A stretch of DNA of 64,000 nt. It comes from Eleusine coracana subsp. coracana (Eukaryota > Streptophyta > Magnoliopsida > Poales > Poaceae). The stretch's first letter is position 1; every line of letters starts with the position of its first letter. The position numbers and the translations under genes are program-made. This document shows positions 23,547 through 35,765 of the stretch, one piece after another. The stretch covers positions 47,225,417 to 47,289,416 of the forward strand of contig CM064426.1 in NCBI GenBank assembly GCA_032690845.1, read 5' to 3'. Below the pieces are notes generated by a model, which saw only the letters and a program-made list of their open reading frames with translations, ran no database searches and had not been told where the DNA came from.

Positions 23547-24173
23547 ATGGATGTCGATCAGCTTCGGGCGGAGATGACCGCTATGGCTTCCCGGCTGCGG
23601 GAGGTGGAACCCCAGCTGGAGGGAACCGATGATCAGTATCGGACACTACAGGCCCAAGATGAGAACCACCATGTGCGCATTATCTATCTTGAGGCAGAAA
23701 ATTTCTCCCTTAAAAACCAGGTGGCCCAGGTAGAAGGGGAGAAGACCGAGCTGGAAGATGAACTCGAGGAGGTGAAGGGCACCACTGAGTTCATTGAGCA
23801 AGAGAAGTTAGAGGCGGAAGCGGAACTTCATCAAACCCGCCTCACCAACCAAAACCTGCAAGGCACAATCCATTTCCTAGAAGTCCAGTTGGAGATTGTC
23901 CAACACAACTTAGAGGAAGCCAACCATGCGGCAGTTGTGCTTCAGGAGCAGGTGGAGCAAGCTTAGGAGGATCTGGAGCAGATCATCATGCATCAGCAAC
24001 CCATGGATCCACAACCACAACTGCTAGAAGTGGATGATTAGGATCAGGAGCACGGTGCATCTGGCGTCGACTACGAGGCCCCGACATTGCCTAACGACGT
24101 GGACATGCTATCCGACGGTGATAGCCACGCACCATAGGCGGATGGAGCAGATGGTGTAGTAGTGCATATCTAG
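23547..24173 (+). pseudogene. Accessory coiled-coil ORF of C
   Basis: Starts MDVDQLRAEMTAMASRL and is almost wholly heptad-like and charged for about 140 residues. TAG stops follow at 23964, 24039 and 24135, each fitting a mutated CAG. The frame continues to an acidic end with VDYEAPTLPNDVDML and stops at 24171. Its position between PBS and gag, the coiled coil and the (I/V)DYEAP end match the accessory ORF at 38285-39238 of A2. The dsRBD-like part is missing here. The function is unknown; oligomerisation is likely from the coiled coil. Confidence 0.7.
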
Positions 24174-24571
24174 GTGATGTGATGTGACCTAGTGGTAGTA
24201 GAACGTAGATGTGGCACTCACCGCCATGTACATGCAGTACTGGTAAAATTTTGTTGTAGATACTGAAGTCCCTAACCCTCCTAGCTAGCTAATTCTCCGA
24301 GGTCAGCAACACAGATGAAATCCTATGGGTTGTAGTACCTTTCTAACCCGCACTTTTGGTTTGTATAAAGGTGTACCGCTACCGTCTTGTACAAAACCAT
24401 GTTTAAAAGTAAAAATATGTGTTTCATTATCCAATATTCAAGTGATTATTCATTTCTATCGGTGACCTTCTGGAATTTATTTATTTTTCTTCCTTGCTGT
24501 CAGACGAGTTGTTAGCATTCCATAGTGTTCAAATGTTGCATGGGCTAATGATGCGTTTGTTCATATGGCAG
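24174..24571 (+). other. Spacer before gag of C
   Basis: Non-coding AT-rich spacer; nothing recognised. Confidence 0.5.
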
Positions 24572-26112
24572 ATGGTGAACACTCGTAATGGGGCGGAAAC
24601 TTCCGGGGACGTACCTGAGGGGTCTCATCATGGGGGAGGAGCACCACGGCCCCCGAACCCTCCTTTGATGAGCCCAATGGAGCAGCTGATCCACAATCAA
24701 AATCAGCTCTTCCAAATGTTTCTGGTAGGCCAAAACAACCAGGGGGTCAGCCGGCGCATCAGCTGCGAGAGCCCTCATACAATGATTTTTGGGCGACTAA
24801 ACCTCCGCACTTCATGGAAGCCGAGGACCCATTGGAGGCTGACACTTGGATCTGCATCATTGAGTCCAAGTTTGCTCTCATCAACTGCACCGACCAGAAG
24901 CCATTGTTCACGGACCAGCAACTTCGCGGATCGGTGAGTGCTTGGTGGGCGAACTTTCTAGACTCGTTCCCCACTAACCACCAGATCACGTGGAATGAGT
25001 TTACCGAAGCTTTCCATGCACACCACATTCCCGCTGGTCTCGTGAAGTGGAAGTTACAGGAGTTTCTGAAATTAAAACAAGGTTCCGGAACTATGCAAGA
25101 GTATGTGTGGAAATTTAATCATCTTGCTCAATATGCTTCCTATCATGTCGACACCGACGAGAAGAAGGATTGCTTTTGGGCAGGTCTTAGCCCAAAATTA
25201 CAGGATCGCTTGGCGCAAGTCACCAACGACACTTTTCATGGATTGGTGAATGCCGCGATCGTACAAGAGGATGCCATGCGTGTCAACCAGGAAGATAAGA
25301 AAAGGAAACGCGCCATGGAAGGCTCATCCAACACCCCTTCCCACAAGTAGAAGCTAGCCATCACTTCACCCTCAGGACAACGGTTCTGGGCTGTGATGCC
25401 ACCAAGGGGTGGGTACCACTCTTCGTCTCAGCAGCAGCAAAGACCATCCCATGGCTCATACCAGCAGCGTGCACCAGCGCCACGCCCCCCACAGCAAGTG
25501 TATCAAAATGCTAGGCCAGGACCGCAGCAGCCTTGCTACAATTGCGGCCGGGCTGGGCATTTCACGAAGGAATGCACCTTTCCGAAGCGTTCACAAGGTT
25601 GTGGTAACCAGCAGCACCCCAACAACAACAACCACCACCACAACAACAAGAATAACAACCGCTCCCAACCCTCTACACCAGCACCGAAGACCAGCCGTGT
25701 CAACTACACTTCAGTTGAGGAAATTCAAGCCGGTGAACCGGTACTTTCGGGTACATTCACTATCAATGATCACTCCGTTCTCATTGTCTTCGATTCGGGA
25801 GCAACACATGATTTTATTAGCCAAGCATGCTTAGAGCAGCTGCAAATCACTCCCATTACTTTGGAAAACCCTTATGTCATCACATCCCCGGGTGGGAAGT
25901 TAGTTGCAAATTTTAGAGTAAGGCGAGTGGAACTCGACATAGGGGGGAAAGTGTATCCTTCCTCTTTTATTATGTTGGTAGGACAGGGCATAGATATTAT
26001 TTTGGGCATGAGTTGGATGAAATGCCACAAAGCCGTCTTACATATCGATTCTCGGCAAATCCATTTGGACTCCCCACTACATGGTCTAGCAACCTTATGT
26101 TTGCCCACCTGA
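24572..26112 (+). pseudogene. gag and aspartic protease of C
   Basis: Starts MVNTRNGAETSGD. A frame change follows near 24770, then the gag core (HFMEAEDPLEADTWICIIES, GSVSAWWANFLDSFP). An in-frame TAG lies at 25348, probably from CAG. Next come a Gln/Pro-rich stretch and an intact zinc knuckle CYNCGRAGHFTKEC (about 25535-25576), an Asn/His-rich run, then the protease with VFDSGATHDFISQ and GIDIILGMSW. The frame ends at 26110, where a further frame change separates it from RT. Gag would form the particle and protease would mature it. Confidence 0.88.
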
Positions 26113-26690
26113 AACCTACCACTTCTGAAGTTTACCTAATGGAAGGAAAAGATCTTAAGGACATTCCTGTGGTATGTGAGTTTCCCAGGTGTTTCCGGAT
26201 GACTTACCCAGTATGCCTCCCGACCAAGATGTTGAATTTAAAATCAAACTCCAACCCTGTACCGCTCCGATTGCCCGAAGACCTTATAAAATGGCTCCTA
26301 AGGAATTGGCAGAATTAAAAGAGCAGCTAAAGGAGCTTACAGACAAGGGATTCATTCATCCTAGATCATTACCGTGGGGCTGTCCCGTGCTATTTGTGAA
26401 GAAAAAGGACAAGTCGCTGCATCTATGTGTCGACTATTGACCATTAAATGCGGTGACAATCAAGAACAAGTATCCTCTACCGCGTATTGACATTTTATTT
26501 GATCAATTAGTTGGTGCTAAGGTTTTCTCCAAGATTGACCTTCGCTCCGGCTATCACAAAATTAAAATTCGTCCAGAAGATATTCCGAAGACAGCTTTCT
26601 CTACGAGGTATGGTCTCTACGAATACCTAGTCATGTCATTTGGACTGACAAATGCTCCAGCTCATTTCATGTACTTGATGAACTCGATCT
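26113..26690 (+). pseudogene. N-terminal RT fragment of C
   Basis: Polyprotein linker and RT fingers: ELKEQLKELTDKGFIHP, PWGCPVLFVKKKDKS, KIDLRSGYHKIKI, FGLTNAPAHFMYLMNS. A TGA at 26438 stands for the conserved Arg (CGA in RPLN). It breaks off just before the catalytic FIDD motif. Confidence 0.88.
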
Positions 26691-27821
26691 CTACGAAGAT
26701 TCTTGAGGCTATTCAAGGACTCCAAGTATGAGTCCTTCATCACCTTCATCTTGCAAGGTGACCTCAAGACCAAGACCATGAAGGAGGTACTTGGCAAGAT
26801 CACCGCCTTTGAGAGCTATAAATTGGGGTTGGATGATCCTCAACCATCCAATCTTGCTCTACCAGCTAATAAGCAAGAATCTAGCGAGAGCAAGAAGAAC
26901 AAGAAGAAGGTGATCATTAAGGATGATGATGAAGAAGATGATGATGAGGGTGACTTGACCGAGGACTTGGCTCTTCTCATGAAGAAGATAAAGAACTTCA
27001 AGAACAAGTTTTCTTCCAAGTCAAGCGGCAAGTGCTTCAATTGTGTCTCAAAGAATCACTTTGTCCGAGAGTGCCCAAAGCCCAAAAAATCAGCATTCAA
27101 GTCACAAGATTCAAGTGAAGAAGAAGAAGAAGACTCCAAGGTCAAGCACAAGAAGAAGAGGCACTTCAACAAGGACAAGAGCAAAGGCAAAGGCAAAGCT
27201 CAAGACTACAAGAAGAAGTTCTCTCGCAAAGCCCTTGTTGGAGAGTGGACAAGCGACAACTCAAGTGATGAGTCCTCTTCCTCAAGTGATGAAGAAGTGG
27301 CCAGTCTAGCCATGATCAAGACCACACCTATACGAGCTCTTCCTCCACCTCCCACGTGCCTCATGGCCACGAGCCAACATGGGGAGAGTGAGGATGAGAG
27401 CAGCGATGACAGCGATGATGAGGAGCACACGTGTGCCGAGTTGTGGAGTATGCTTGAGCAAGCCCGCAACATTGCCGTCAAGAAATCCAAAATGTTGGAT
27501 GTGGTCAAAAAAGAGTGTAAGTTGGCTAAGAACCGTGTTGGTGAGCTTGAGAGTGTGCTCAAGGACCTTGTCACATTTCATGAGGCCCTAAACAAGAGTT
27601 ATGACAAACTTAAGGGTGAACATGTAGAGCTTCATGAGAAGTACAAGGCCCTTGAGATCACCTACAAGGCCATCAATGTTGAGAACCTTGCCTCTCCCTC
27701 ATCTAGGTCACCTAAGAGTGATGCTTCTACTATGTGTGTGTTGTTGGTTCCTATGTACCCGTTTTATATGCCTATAACCACCAACATCATACCATATTCT
27801 CATCATAATCATGTGTTTTAA
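26691..27821 (+). pseudogene. Copia gag fragment, long open frame
   Basis: Uninterrupted frame of about 370 codons joined to the gypsy RT without an LTR. It carries a gag-like helical start (KDSKYESFITFILQGDL), an acidic stretch and a zinc knuckle CFNCVSKNHFVREC (about 27032-27073). Lys-rich and Ser/Asp-rich stretches follow, then a coiled coil (ELWSMLEQARNIAVKKSKML onward). This is the gag layout of Sirevirus-type copia elements. The N-terminus and all of pol are absent, so I call it a fragment despite the open frame. Confidence 0.75.
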
Positions 27822-27849
27822 CACTAATATTGACGATTTCAACATGTAG

Positions 27850-28408
27850 TGTCGTTTTAGTGCTTTATTGCAGAAATAGGTGAAAAGACGACAAAATGGC
27901 TCTTATATAAGAAGTACCGAAATGAAGCCTGACTCGCCGTGCAAGGAGGGCTTCCCACTAGCCCATGAAGCTTACAAGACATGAAGCTTACAAGACACAC
28001 CTGGATGTCTATGAGGTCCAATGTACAAGCCCAAGGTTGTGGCCCAATGCCTAAGGATTTCTAGAAGGTTTATCCGGAAGGAAAGTTCAATCCGGGGAGT
28101 CCAGAAATAACACTGTATTGTCACGCAATTTCGGAGCCCAAGACAAGGTCAAATGGGAAACCTCAGAATACCAAAGTTGAAGATCTCGTCAAGGGCTTTA
28201 CGAAACATATATTATTTACATTTATTGGACTTCGGAGCTGGAAGATATGGGCGACGCAAGGCAGGCTGCACAAAGGAATCCGAATCAAGACAGATATTTT
28301 GGTATCGCAATTTTGGGTATCTAAATGTCAGAATTTGAGGATCCAAATAATACCAAAGTTATAGTCTTTTCAAGGGCTACGAGATAGAGTCCAGGCTTGC
28401 CTCATTTA
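27850..28408 (+). repeat. Athila/Tat-like LTR, left segment
   Basis: Starts TGTCGTTTTAG. The LTR continues after element A2 at 43888 and ends GCTACGACA at 44960, giving a TGTCG...CGACA ended LTR of about 1.6 kb. The family call comes from the PBS at 44977. Confidence 0.6.
28404..28408. repeat. Target-site duplication of A2, left copy
   Basis: ATTTA before the element. The right copy reads ATTTG (43883-43887), one difference. Confidence 0.65.
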
Positions 28409-31400
28409 TGTGGCGCCCCTTCCCGGAGGATCGAGGTCCCGACGGTGCTGATAACGCAGACACTTGATAATACAACATTGGATCAAATTTAAGTTAAATA
28501 TTCCATCATTAAGTCATCAGAGTGCAGCGGAATATTACAAGTTCATAATGTTTTTGAAGACACAACGGAAGCAAATAACGATAAGGAGCTACGAGCTCGA
28601 CGATACAGCATAGTAATGGTTCCTGCCCGAAGAACCATCACTCTAGCAACACACATCAATACTGCGGCAGCGAGTCGAACTCCCAGTGGGCTGTCCAACC
28701 CTCAGGGACTTGCATGTCCTAAGGCAGCACATTCTCAGGCAACTCTACCTCTTGATTACCTGGAAACAACAATGGCACAAAGCCTGAGTACTAATTACTC
28801 AGCAAGACTTACCCGTCGGACGCTAGGCATGCAATGGCTCTAATAGGTGGCTTGTTTGAAAAGACTCGCACTAAGCAACCTATCAGTTCTATCAAGTTTT
28901 ATTCATCAAGTTAATTGGGTAGAGCAGGAGGTAACTTTAGTTGCAACAATAAGATACTAAAGCAATACATAAGGTAAGTACAACATAAAAGCAATAATAG
29001 TATCATCAACGATAAGCATCATAATCAATTCCCAAGTACCATGTGCAACTACGTGACGACTCAGTGACCAAGTGGTACTCATTACTGCGAGGGACAGCAA
29101 TTGCAATTGATTTACACCAGCTGGGATAACCCAAGATACACGACACATACACACCAATTAAGGTCGTATATGGCAAGCTTTCGCAAGGACGAAAAACAAC
29201 TCGGTCCGGGTCCAGTCTCAGCGAGTGGGCATGCCGTACTGCCAACAATACTTCGCCGTATGAACCGCCCACTCCAGCAGCAGAAGGCTCAACAACCACT
29301 GTTCTAGGTACCATCCTTATTGCCGCGTCAATGCTACATCAGTTTAGTAGTGCTCATAGACTAGCATGTATTCGGTACTGTTCAATACTTGACCAAGGGC
29401 CGACCACGGATGGGTCCTAGGTTCGACAAGGCAGGGCTACCGCAGTCAACACCCATGTAATGCTGCAAACCTACACATGCATCATCCCTGCCCGGTCCTG
29501 ACCTCAAAATAAACTTCTTTTATAAGTCCCGTTCCAGTGGTCAAGTTCATTCTTAGTAATGATATCTATCGTGCCTAGTAGTCACTAAGCGAAGTGACAC
29601 AGTACCGATACTACCAAAGTTTTAATGACAGTGGTATAGGTCATTTGGGTATCATGCAAGTGGGTTCCAATCAACTCCTATGACCTAATGCAACAATAAT
29701 CAAAGACACTAGTAATATTGATAACTAGCAACTTTATAAAATGGCGAATGAAAACTAGGGCTTGCCTGGATCGACACTAGTGTTAGCAACTTCAATCTCT
29801 TGTTCCTGAGACTCAGTATCCTTTTGATGATCCTCTATGGGCTCCTGGTTGTCGTTACCTATATGATGACAAAAGTGTTAACGATATTGTCGTAACACCG
29901 TTATATTCAATGATATGATACATGCAAGCACATCGTGTTTTGATGTCAAATAAATTATTATTATGTTCTTGAAGCCATATGCTTCAGAGAAGTTGGGTCG
30001 TGTTTTAATGTTAATTAAAATTACTCTTATGTTCTTGAAGCCATATGCTTCAAAGAAACAATTTAAAATTTCATCATTTTATGTGTGTTATTCATTTATT
30101 TAGGTTTGTTATAGTTTTTCAGAACAATCAAGCAATTAAAATAGTAACCAATTGATTCTGGACTTGAGTGATTTATCATGAATAGAGACATAGGTGAATT
30201 GCATTTTTACCAATTTACAGCCTCTGGATATTATTATTCTAATTACTAGCATTTATTAAAGTAAAATAGTGATATGAGCAAATCAATTTAGTTAATTAAG
30301 TAAATTTAGGTTTCTGGACTTGTGTGTTTTACTGGGTACAGGGGCTTCTAAGAGTGATTTTTGTGCCAGGTGGCATGGGCCAATTAATTACAGAATAATT
30401 ACTAGAATTAATTTAAGCAAACACACTAATTAAATTCCAGAGCCTAAAATAATTCATATTTTGCCAAACCAAAATTTGTGGTGATAGATAATCATATTTT
30501 TACTAAGCATGCCAAATATCAAGATTTAATTCCATTCCTAGAATGTCTGGTGAATTAATTTGTTTTGTCACAATTTAATGAATTAACAAAAATGCATGAA
30601 CAGAGGCAATGATTTATCATTTTACTAAAATAGATCTCTTCAAGATGAACCTAACAAAATTTGTTTGAGTTCCATTGGATTTGAATTCGATTTAATATGA
30701 TTTTCCAAAATTTCTAGCATTTTCTGGGGATTTCTTGGCATTTTGGCTTTTAACTAATGACACATCAGTGCCACACAGGAGCCACGTCGGAGCCACATCA
30801 GTGCCAAGTCAACGCCTCAGCAGCGCCGGAGCTTGCCGGAGGGCTCGGCACCGGCGGCTGGGGGCGGCGGAAGCTCGTCGCGATGGCTGGAAAATGGACT
30901 ACTAGCCGAGGCGCTTCGGTTGGAGGGGTTAGCGGGTGAGGTAGCTCACTAGAGGTTGCCGACGTCGAGAGGCAGCGGAGGTCTAAGGTTCGGCCGCGTC
31001 ACGTTTGGGCTAGGAGGCAGCAAAACGTATTCCGTTTTCTCCTGGAGCTTCACCGGGGCATGGGGAAGAGTGGCACGAGGTCGAAGTTCGACGAGGATGG
31101 CCGAAACCCGGAGCTCACCGTGGAGGCGGCTCGATTTTTGCCAGCGGAGAAGATCTGGGCCGGGGAAAGCAACGATGCCGGCGTTCTCACGAAGGAAACC
31201 AGAGGAGAATATTTAGGAGCATTCAGCATTGAGTCACGCACGCGAGCAAGGAGAAAAGAGGGGGCAAGGTGTACCAGAGGCGAGGAATGTTGGACTTCCA
31301 TCGGTGCAGGTCACCGGACATGGCCTTCCTGATGTTTGAGCGATTCACTTAGTGTTGATGGGAACGGGGCCTAGCAATGGCGTGGGAGGCAGGAGGGGAG

Positions 31401-32347
31401 ATGCGCATGCTAGTTTGTGGTGTTGAGTGAGACCCAGGAGCAGTGGAAGAAACAAGACCGCAAGGTCGAGCTCGGAGCAGCAATGGCGAAGAACAGGGAG
31501 AAAATGAGGAAGCAGAGAGCAGACAACGAGAGAGGGAATGTGCTTGTGAGCTCACGGGTTTGCTTTCAAGCTGCGTAGAGGGGGAAATGGGTGGTTGGGC
31601 GAGTGAGTGCGGCGAGAGGGGGAATTGAAACACGGCCGGGTCACACGGTGGTGTGCAGAGGGGAGAAGAGGGAAGGAAAGGAGCCGTTGGGTGACTCTAC
31701 AGCGGAGGGAGACAGCGCGGGGCAGAGTGGAGGGGCAGGCGACGCTGTAGCGGCGCGAAGTCCCGAGGCTAGGAGTGAAGGCTGGCCGCGCGGTGCGCCG
31801 GCATCGGCAAAAAAATCGGCCGGGAATCGGCTCTGCGCCAGTGAGGAAGAAGAAGGAAAGATTTTACGCCGCACCCCTTCGGGAATTTGATTTCTTACAC
31901 ATAGGTCCCTGGCCAAAGCTAGTTCTTAATAATTCGAAATAAAATAGTTAGGCATTTCCAAAAATGATGAAATTTGGTGGACTAACTATTTAAATGGTGG
32001 AGAACACTCTGGTGAATTTTATTTGAAATTTCATAAACATATTTTTAGACTTTATTAAATGCATTAATTAGTTACTTCAGAATCAATTAATTAATTAAGG
32101 GTCTTGTCAAGCAGATAAAATGCCCAATAAATTCATAATATTCTATTTTATTATTACCAAACTGATGATGAATTTATTTGGCATGAGTTGTATTGAAATT
32201 TTTGAATTGCTTCAATAACTTGGTTGCAGGGTTTTTATTTGCCTAGAATTAAATCAATGATTAGGCTCCTATCATTTCATGCTATAATTTCCAAGATTTT
32301 TGCTCCTCATTTTTGTTGAATTAAGGGGAGACACCTGGGGTGTCACA
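28409..32347 (-). repeat. 3' LTR of A2
   Basis: 3939 bp; on the + strand it reads TGTGGCGCCCC to GGTGTCACA. In sense it is AT-rich, then GC-rich and CpG-dense (31880-30780), then AT-rich. Two copies of the 15-mer GAAGCCATATGCTTC lie at 29971 and 30037. No genes are seen; GC-rich frames are disregarded. Confidence 0.9.
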
Positions 32348-33655
32348 GCCCTCCCTCCTTAAAGAAATCTCATCCCGAGATTCTGAATCAAGGCAAACTA
32401 GAGGGAAGTGCGGTGGTCGTAGTATACCTGTATATGACGACCAAAATTCTGGGTAGTGAATACTCAGAAATTCTTCTGATTCCCAAGTAGACTCATCCTC
32501 TGAGTGGTTACTCCATTAAACTTTGTAGAATTTGAGGGTTCTATTACGGGTTGTGCGCTCTTTCTCGTCGAGGATCTTTTTGGGTTGTTCGGAGTAGGTG
32601 AGATCGGGTTGGAGTTGGTCATATTCTTCCAAAATCTTGTCGATGGGTGGCTTGAGACATCGCTTAAGCTGAGAGACATGGAAGGTGTGATGAACTCCGG
32701 ATAGATTAGCGGGTAACTCCAGCTTATAGGCCACGTTTCCACATCACTCCAGAATTTGGAATGGTCCAATATAACGGGGAGCTAACTTTCCTTTGACTCC
32801 AAACCGTTGGATACCCTTCATAGGCGACACCCTGAGATAGATGTAATCACCCTTGTAGAAGTAAAGTGGCCTACGTCGTCTGTTTGCATACTTCTCTTGT
32901 CGACGTTTAGCGGCTTTAAGATTGGCTTAAATGAGATGAATCTTTTCTTCAGCATCCTTGACAAGGTCAGGACCAAAGGTTACCCTTTCTCCAGATTCAG
33001 ACCAATTTAGCGGTGTTCTACAACTGCGACCATAAAGTGCCTCAAATGGTGACATTTTCAAACTCTCGTGGTAACTATTGTTGTATGAGAATTCCGCATA
33101 AGGCAAATACTCATCCCAATTACCACCATGTGTTAAAACACATGCTCTAAGCATATCTTCCAAAATCTGGTTGACACGCTCTGTTTGTCCGTCAGTGGTG
33201 GCATGGTAAGCGGAACTCCGAATCAGCTTGGTACCCAGCGATGCATGCTGTTGTTCCCAAAAACGAGCGATGAACTGTGAGCCACGATCTGTAACAATGG
33301 TCTTGGGTACTCCATGAAGACATAGAATTCTTGCTATGTATAGTTCTGCATATTGCTTTATCTTGTAGGTGTTACTGATCGGTAGGAAGTGGGCAGATTT
33401 CATGAGTCAATCCAAAACGACCCAAATCGAATCATGCTTCCGAGAGGTGAGAGGGAGACCAACAATAAAGTCCATGCTGATGTATTCCCATTTCCATGCG
33501 GGAATACTCAATGGTTGTAGTAATCTGGCTTGTTTCAAATGGTCAGCCTTAACTCTCTGACAGGTATCGCATTCTGTGACATACCGAGCAATTTCCTGCT
33601 TCATCCTTGTCCACCAGAAATTCTTCTTCAAGTCTTGGTACAAAGATTTTCCATC
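32321..33655 (-). pseudogene. Integrase and chromodomain-like tail of A2
   Basis: Frame continuing pol after a deletion of about 50 bp near 33650. Relative to A1, that deletion removes the two His of the zinc finger; CDTCQRVK remains. The catalytic triad regions look intact: MDFIVGLPL, VTDRGSQF and TDGQTERVNQ. Stops lie near 33404 and 32926, and there is a TGA in ILE-CGN at a place where A1 also has TGA. The chromodomain-like end contains ILDEKERTTRNRTLKFYKV. The frame runs through the dyad and PPT (SRDEISLRREG) into the LTR and stops at 32321. Intact, it would insert cDNA, with the tail biasing the site. Confidence 0.88.
32348..32382 (-). promoter_or_regulatory. Dyad plus polypurine tract of A2
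   Basis: On the - strand AATCTCGGGATGAGATT (32366-32382) is followed by TTTAAGGAGGGAGGG, directly before the LTR. One base breaks the dyad relative to A1 (CGAGATT to TGAGATT). Confidence 0.8.
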
Positions 33656-35765
33656 GAAGTTTGAAGTCCTTTCGTACTACTAAACGGTTATCGAACCATA
33701 GAGTACCGTCCGAGTCTTGGGTAAAGCATTTTGCTTTACCATCCTCAATGTTTTGAGGGATATGATTCATACCAACATCATTTTTCTGTGCAGCAATGAT
33801 TTCTTCATGAATAGTAGATTGCACACTTAGGTTGCTAATCATTATAGTAGGTAAAACGTGAAGGCTGGGTTCTGAATTAGTTTCGTAGTCATTTTTGTCC
33901 TGAACTTCCAGCTCTAAGTTGTTGCAGTGGACCTTTCTGCTTAACACATCGGCGACTACATTAGCCTTGCCTGGATGATAATGAATCTCCAGGTTATAAT
34001 CCTTAATCAGTTCTAGCCACCAACGCTGTCTCATGTTCAGATCAGTTTGGGTGAAGGTATATTTCAAGCTCTTATGGTCTGTGTAGATGTGCACTAAGTT
34101 GCCGAGCAAATAATGCCTCCATAATTTTAGTGCAAGTACAACTACAGCTAGCTCCAAATCATGAGTTGGATAGTGCTCTTCATGCTTCATTAGCTGTCGA
34201 GATGCATAGGCTATGACACGGCCTTCTTGCATGAGTACACATCCAAGTCCTGTCCCAGACGCATCACAATATACGTCGAATGGCTTGGTGATGTCGGTTG
34301 GAGCCAGTACTGAGGCCGTTGTCAATAATTTCTTCAATGCTTGAAATGCTTCTTCATAATTGCTGTTCCAATTAAACTTTTTCTCCTTTTTTAGCAGCTC
34401 CATGATGGGTTTGGTCAGCCGAGAAAAAATTGGTATGAACCTACGATAATATCCGGCTAGCCCGAGGAAACTACGTACTTGGTGAACTGTCTTTGGTGGC
34501 TTCCAATCTAGCACATCTTGAACCTTGCTAGGGTCTACTGAGATTCCTTCTGCAGAGACTATGTCACCAAGGAATGGCACACGGTCCAACCAAAATTCAC
34601 ACTTGCTGAATTTTGCATACAACTTGTGGTCTCGTAGACGTTGAAGAATAATGTGAAGATTTTCAGCATGCTCTTCCTCGGACATAGAATAGACGAGGAT
34701 GTCGTCAATGAATACTACCACAAATTTGTCCAACTCTGGCATGAATACCGAATTCATGAGATACATGAAATGAGCTGGAGCGTTTGTCAATCCGAATGAC
34801 ATTACTAGATACTCAAACAATCCATACCTAGTAGAAAAGGCGGTCTTAGGAATATCTTCTGCTCTGATTTTGATTTGATGATAACCCGAACGGAGGTCAA
34901 TTTTTGAAAATAACTTAGCACCAACTAATTGATCAAAAAGGATATCAATTCGTGGTAATGGGTATTTATTCGTGATGGTAACTTCGTTGAGAGGTCGATA
35001 ATCAACAACGAGACGCAGAGATTTGTCCTTCTTCTTCACAAAAATAGCAGGGCAGCCCCAAGGTGAAGTGCTTGGGCGAATGAATCCCTTTTCCAATAAC
35101 TCATTCAATTGCTTTTTCAATTCGACCAACTCATTTGGGGCCATCTTATAAGGTCGACGAGATATCGGAGAAGTTCCTGGCTGTAGCTCTATCTTAAATT
35201 CCATTTCACGGTCAGGTGGTAGGCCAGAGATATCTTCGGGAAATACGTCAGGATACTCACAAACAACGGGGATGTTCTTGAGTGATTGCCCTTCCAAGTG
35301 ATGGACAATCAAGGCTTTCGATGAATTGATGTTTAGAGAAAATGTATGTTTTCCATGCAAAGGGGAGTTGATGTGAACGATACGGAACTCGATGTCTATC
35401 ATGGCTCTATGGGTTTTCATCCAGAACATACCAAAAATCAAATCAATTCCTTGGTGGCTAAGCATGATAAAATCCGTGGGGTAGATTTTCTTGTTTATTT
35501 CTAGAGGAGCTTTGCATACTATTTGATTGGCACTAATTTGCCCAGCATGGGAACGAATTGTGTAGCATCTTTCTATAGTCTAGGGTTGAAGATTAAGTTT
35601 TTGCACACATGCTTGGCTAATGAAATTATGCGTAGCACCAGAATCAAAAAGTGCAAGGACATGCTGGTGATAGAGCGAGAGCATACTGGTCAGCACGGGT
35701 TCGCCCTGAGGGATATCTTCCGCATTGGTGTAGTTCACTTGGGCACCACGTGACGGTGCATTCAC
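33656..35765 (-). pseudogene. Protease, RT and RNase H of A2
   Basis: Protease motif LFDSGATHNFISQ lies at about 35670-35600, with a stop near 35579. From 35465 a long open frame covers GIDLIFGMFW, the linker, RT (LRLVVDYRPLNEV, IDLRSGYHQIKI, VVVFIDDILVYS) and the RT connection. It goes on through RNase H (FDVYCDASGTGLG, THDLELAVVV, IYTDHKSLKY). All catalytic acids I can place are present. This is the best preserved coding block of the gypsy elements here, over 600 codons without a stop. Confidence 0.92.

Larger units (their letters stand above)
18602..26690 (+). mobile_element. Tekay-like gypsy element C, 3' truncated
   Basis: 5' LTR, tRNA-Met-type PBS, leader with stem-loops, accessory coiled-coil ORF, gag, protease and the first part of RT, all on the + strand. 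The RT stops abruptly at about 26690, where copia gag sequence begins. Integrase, PPT and 3' LTR are missing. TAGCT (18597-18601) would be the target duplication, but the right-hand copy is lost. Confidence 0.85.

Noticed and set aside
30956..31916. Frames around the A2 3' LTR, with near copies at 42696-43690
   Set aside because: Both LTR copies carry them with frame differences and no conserved protein; the LTR origin is clear.
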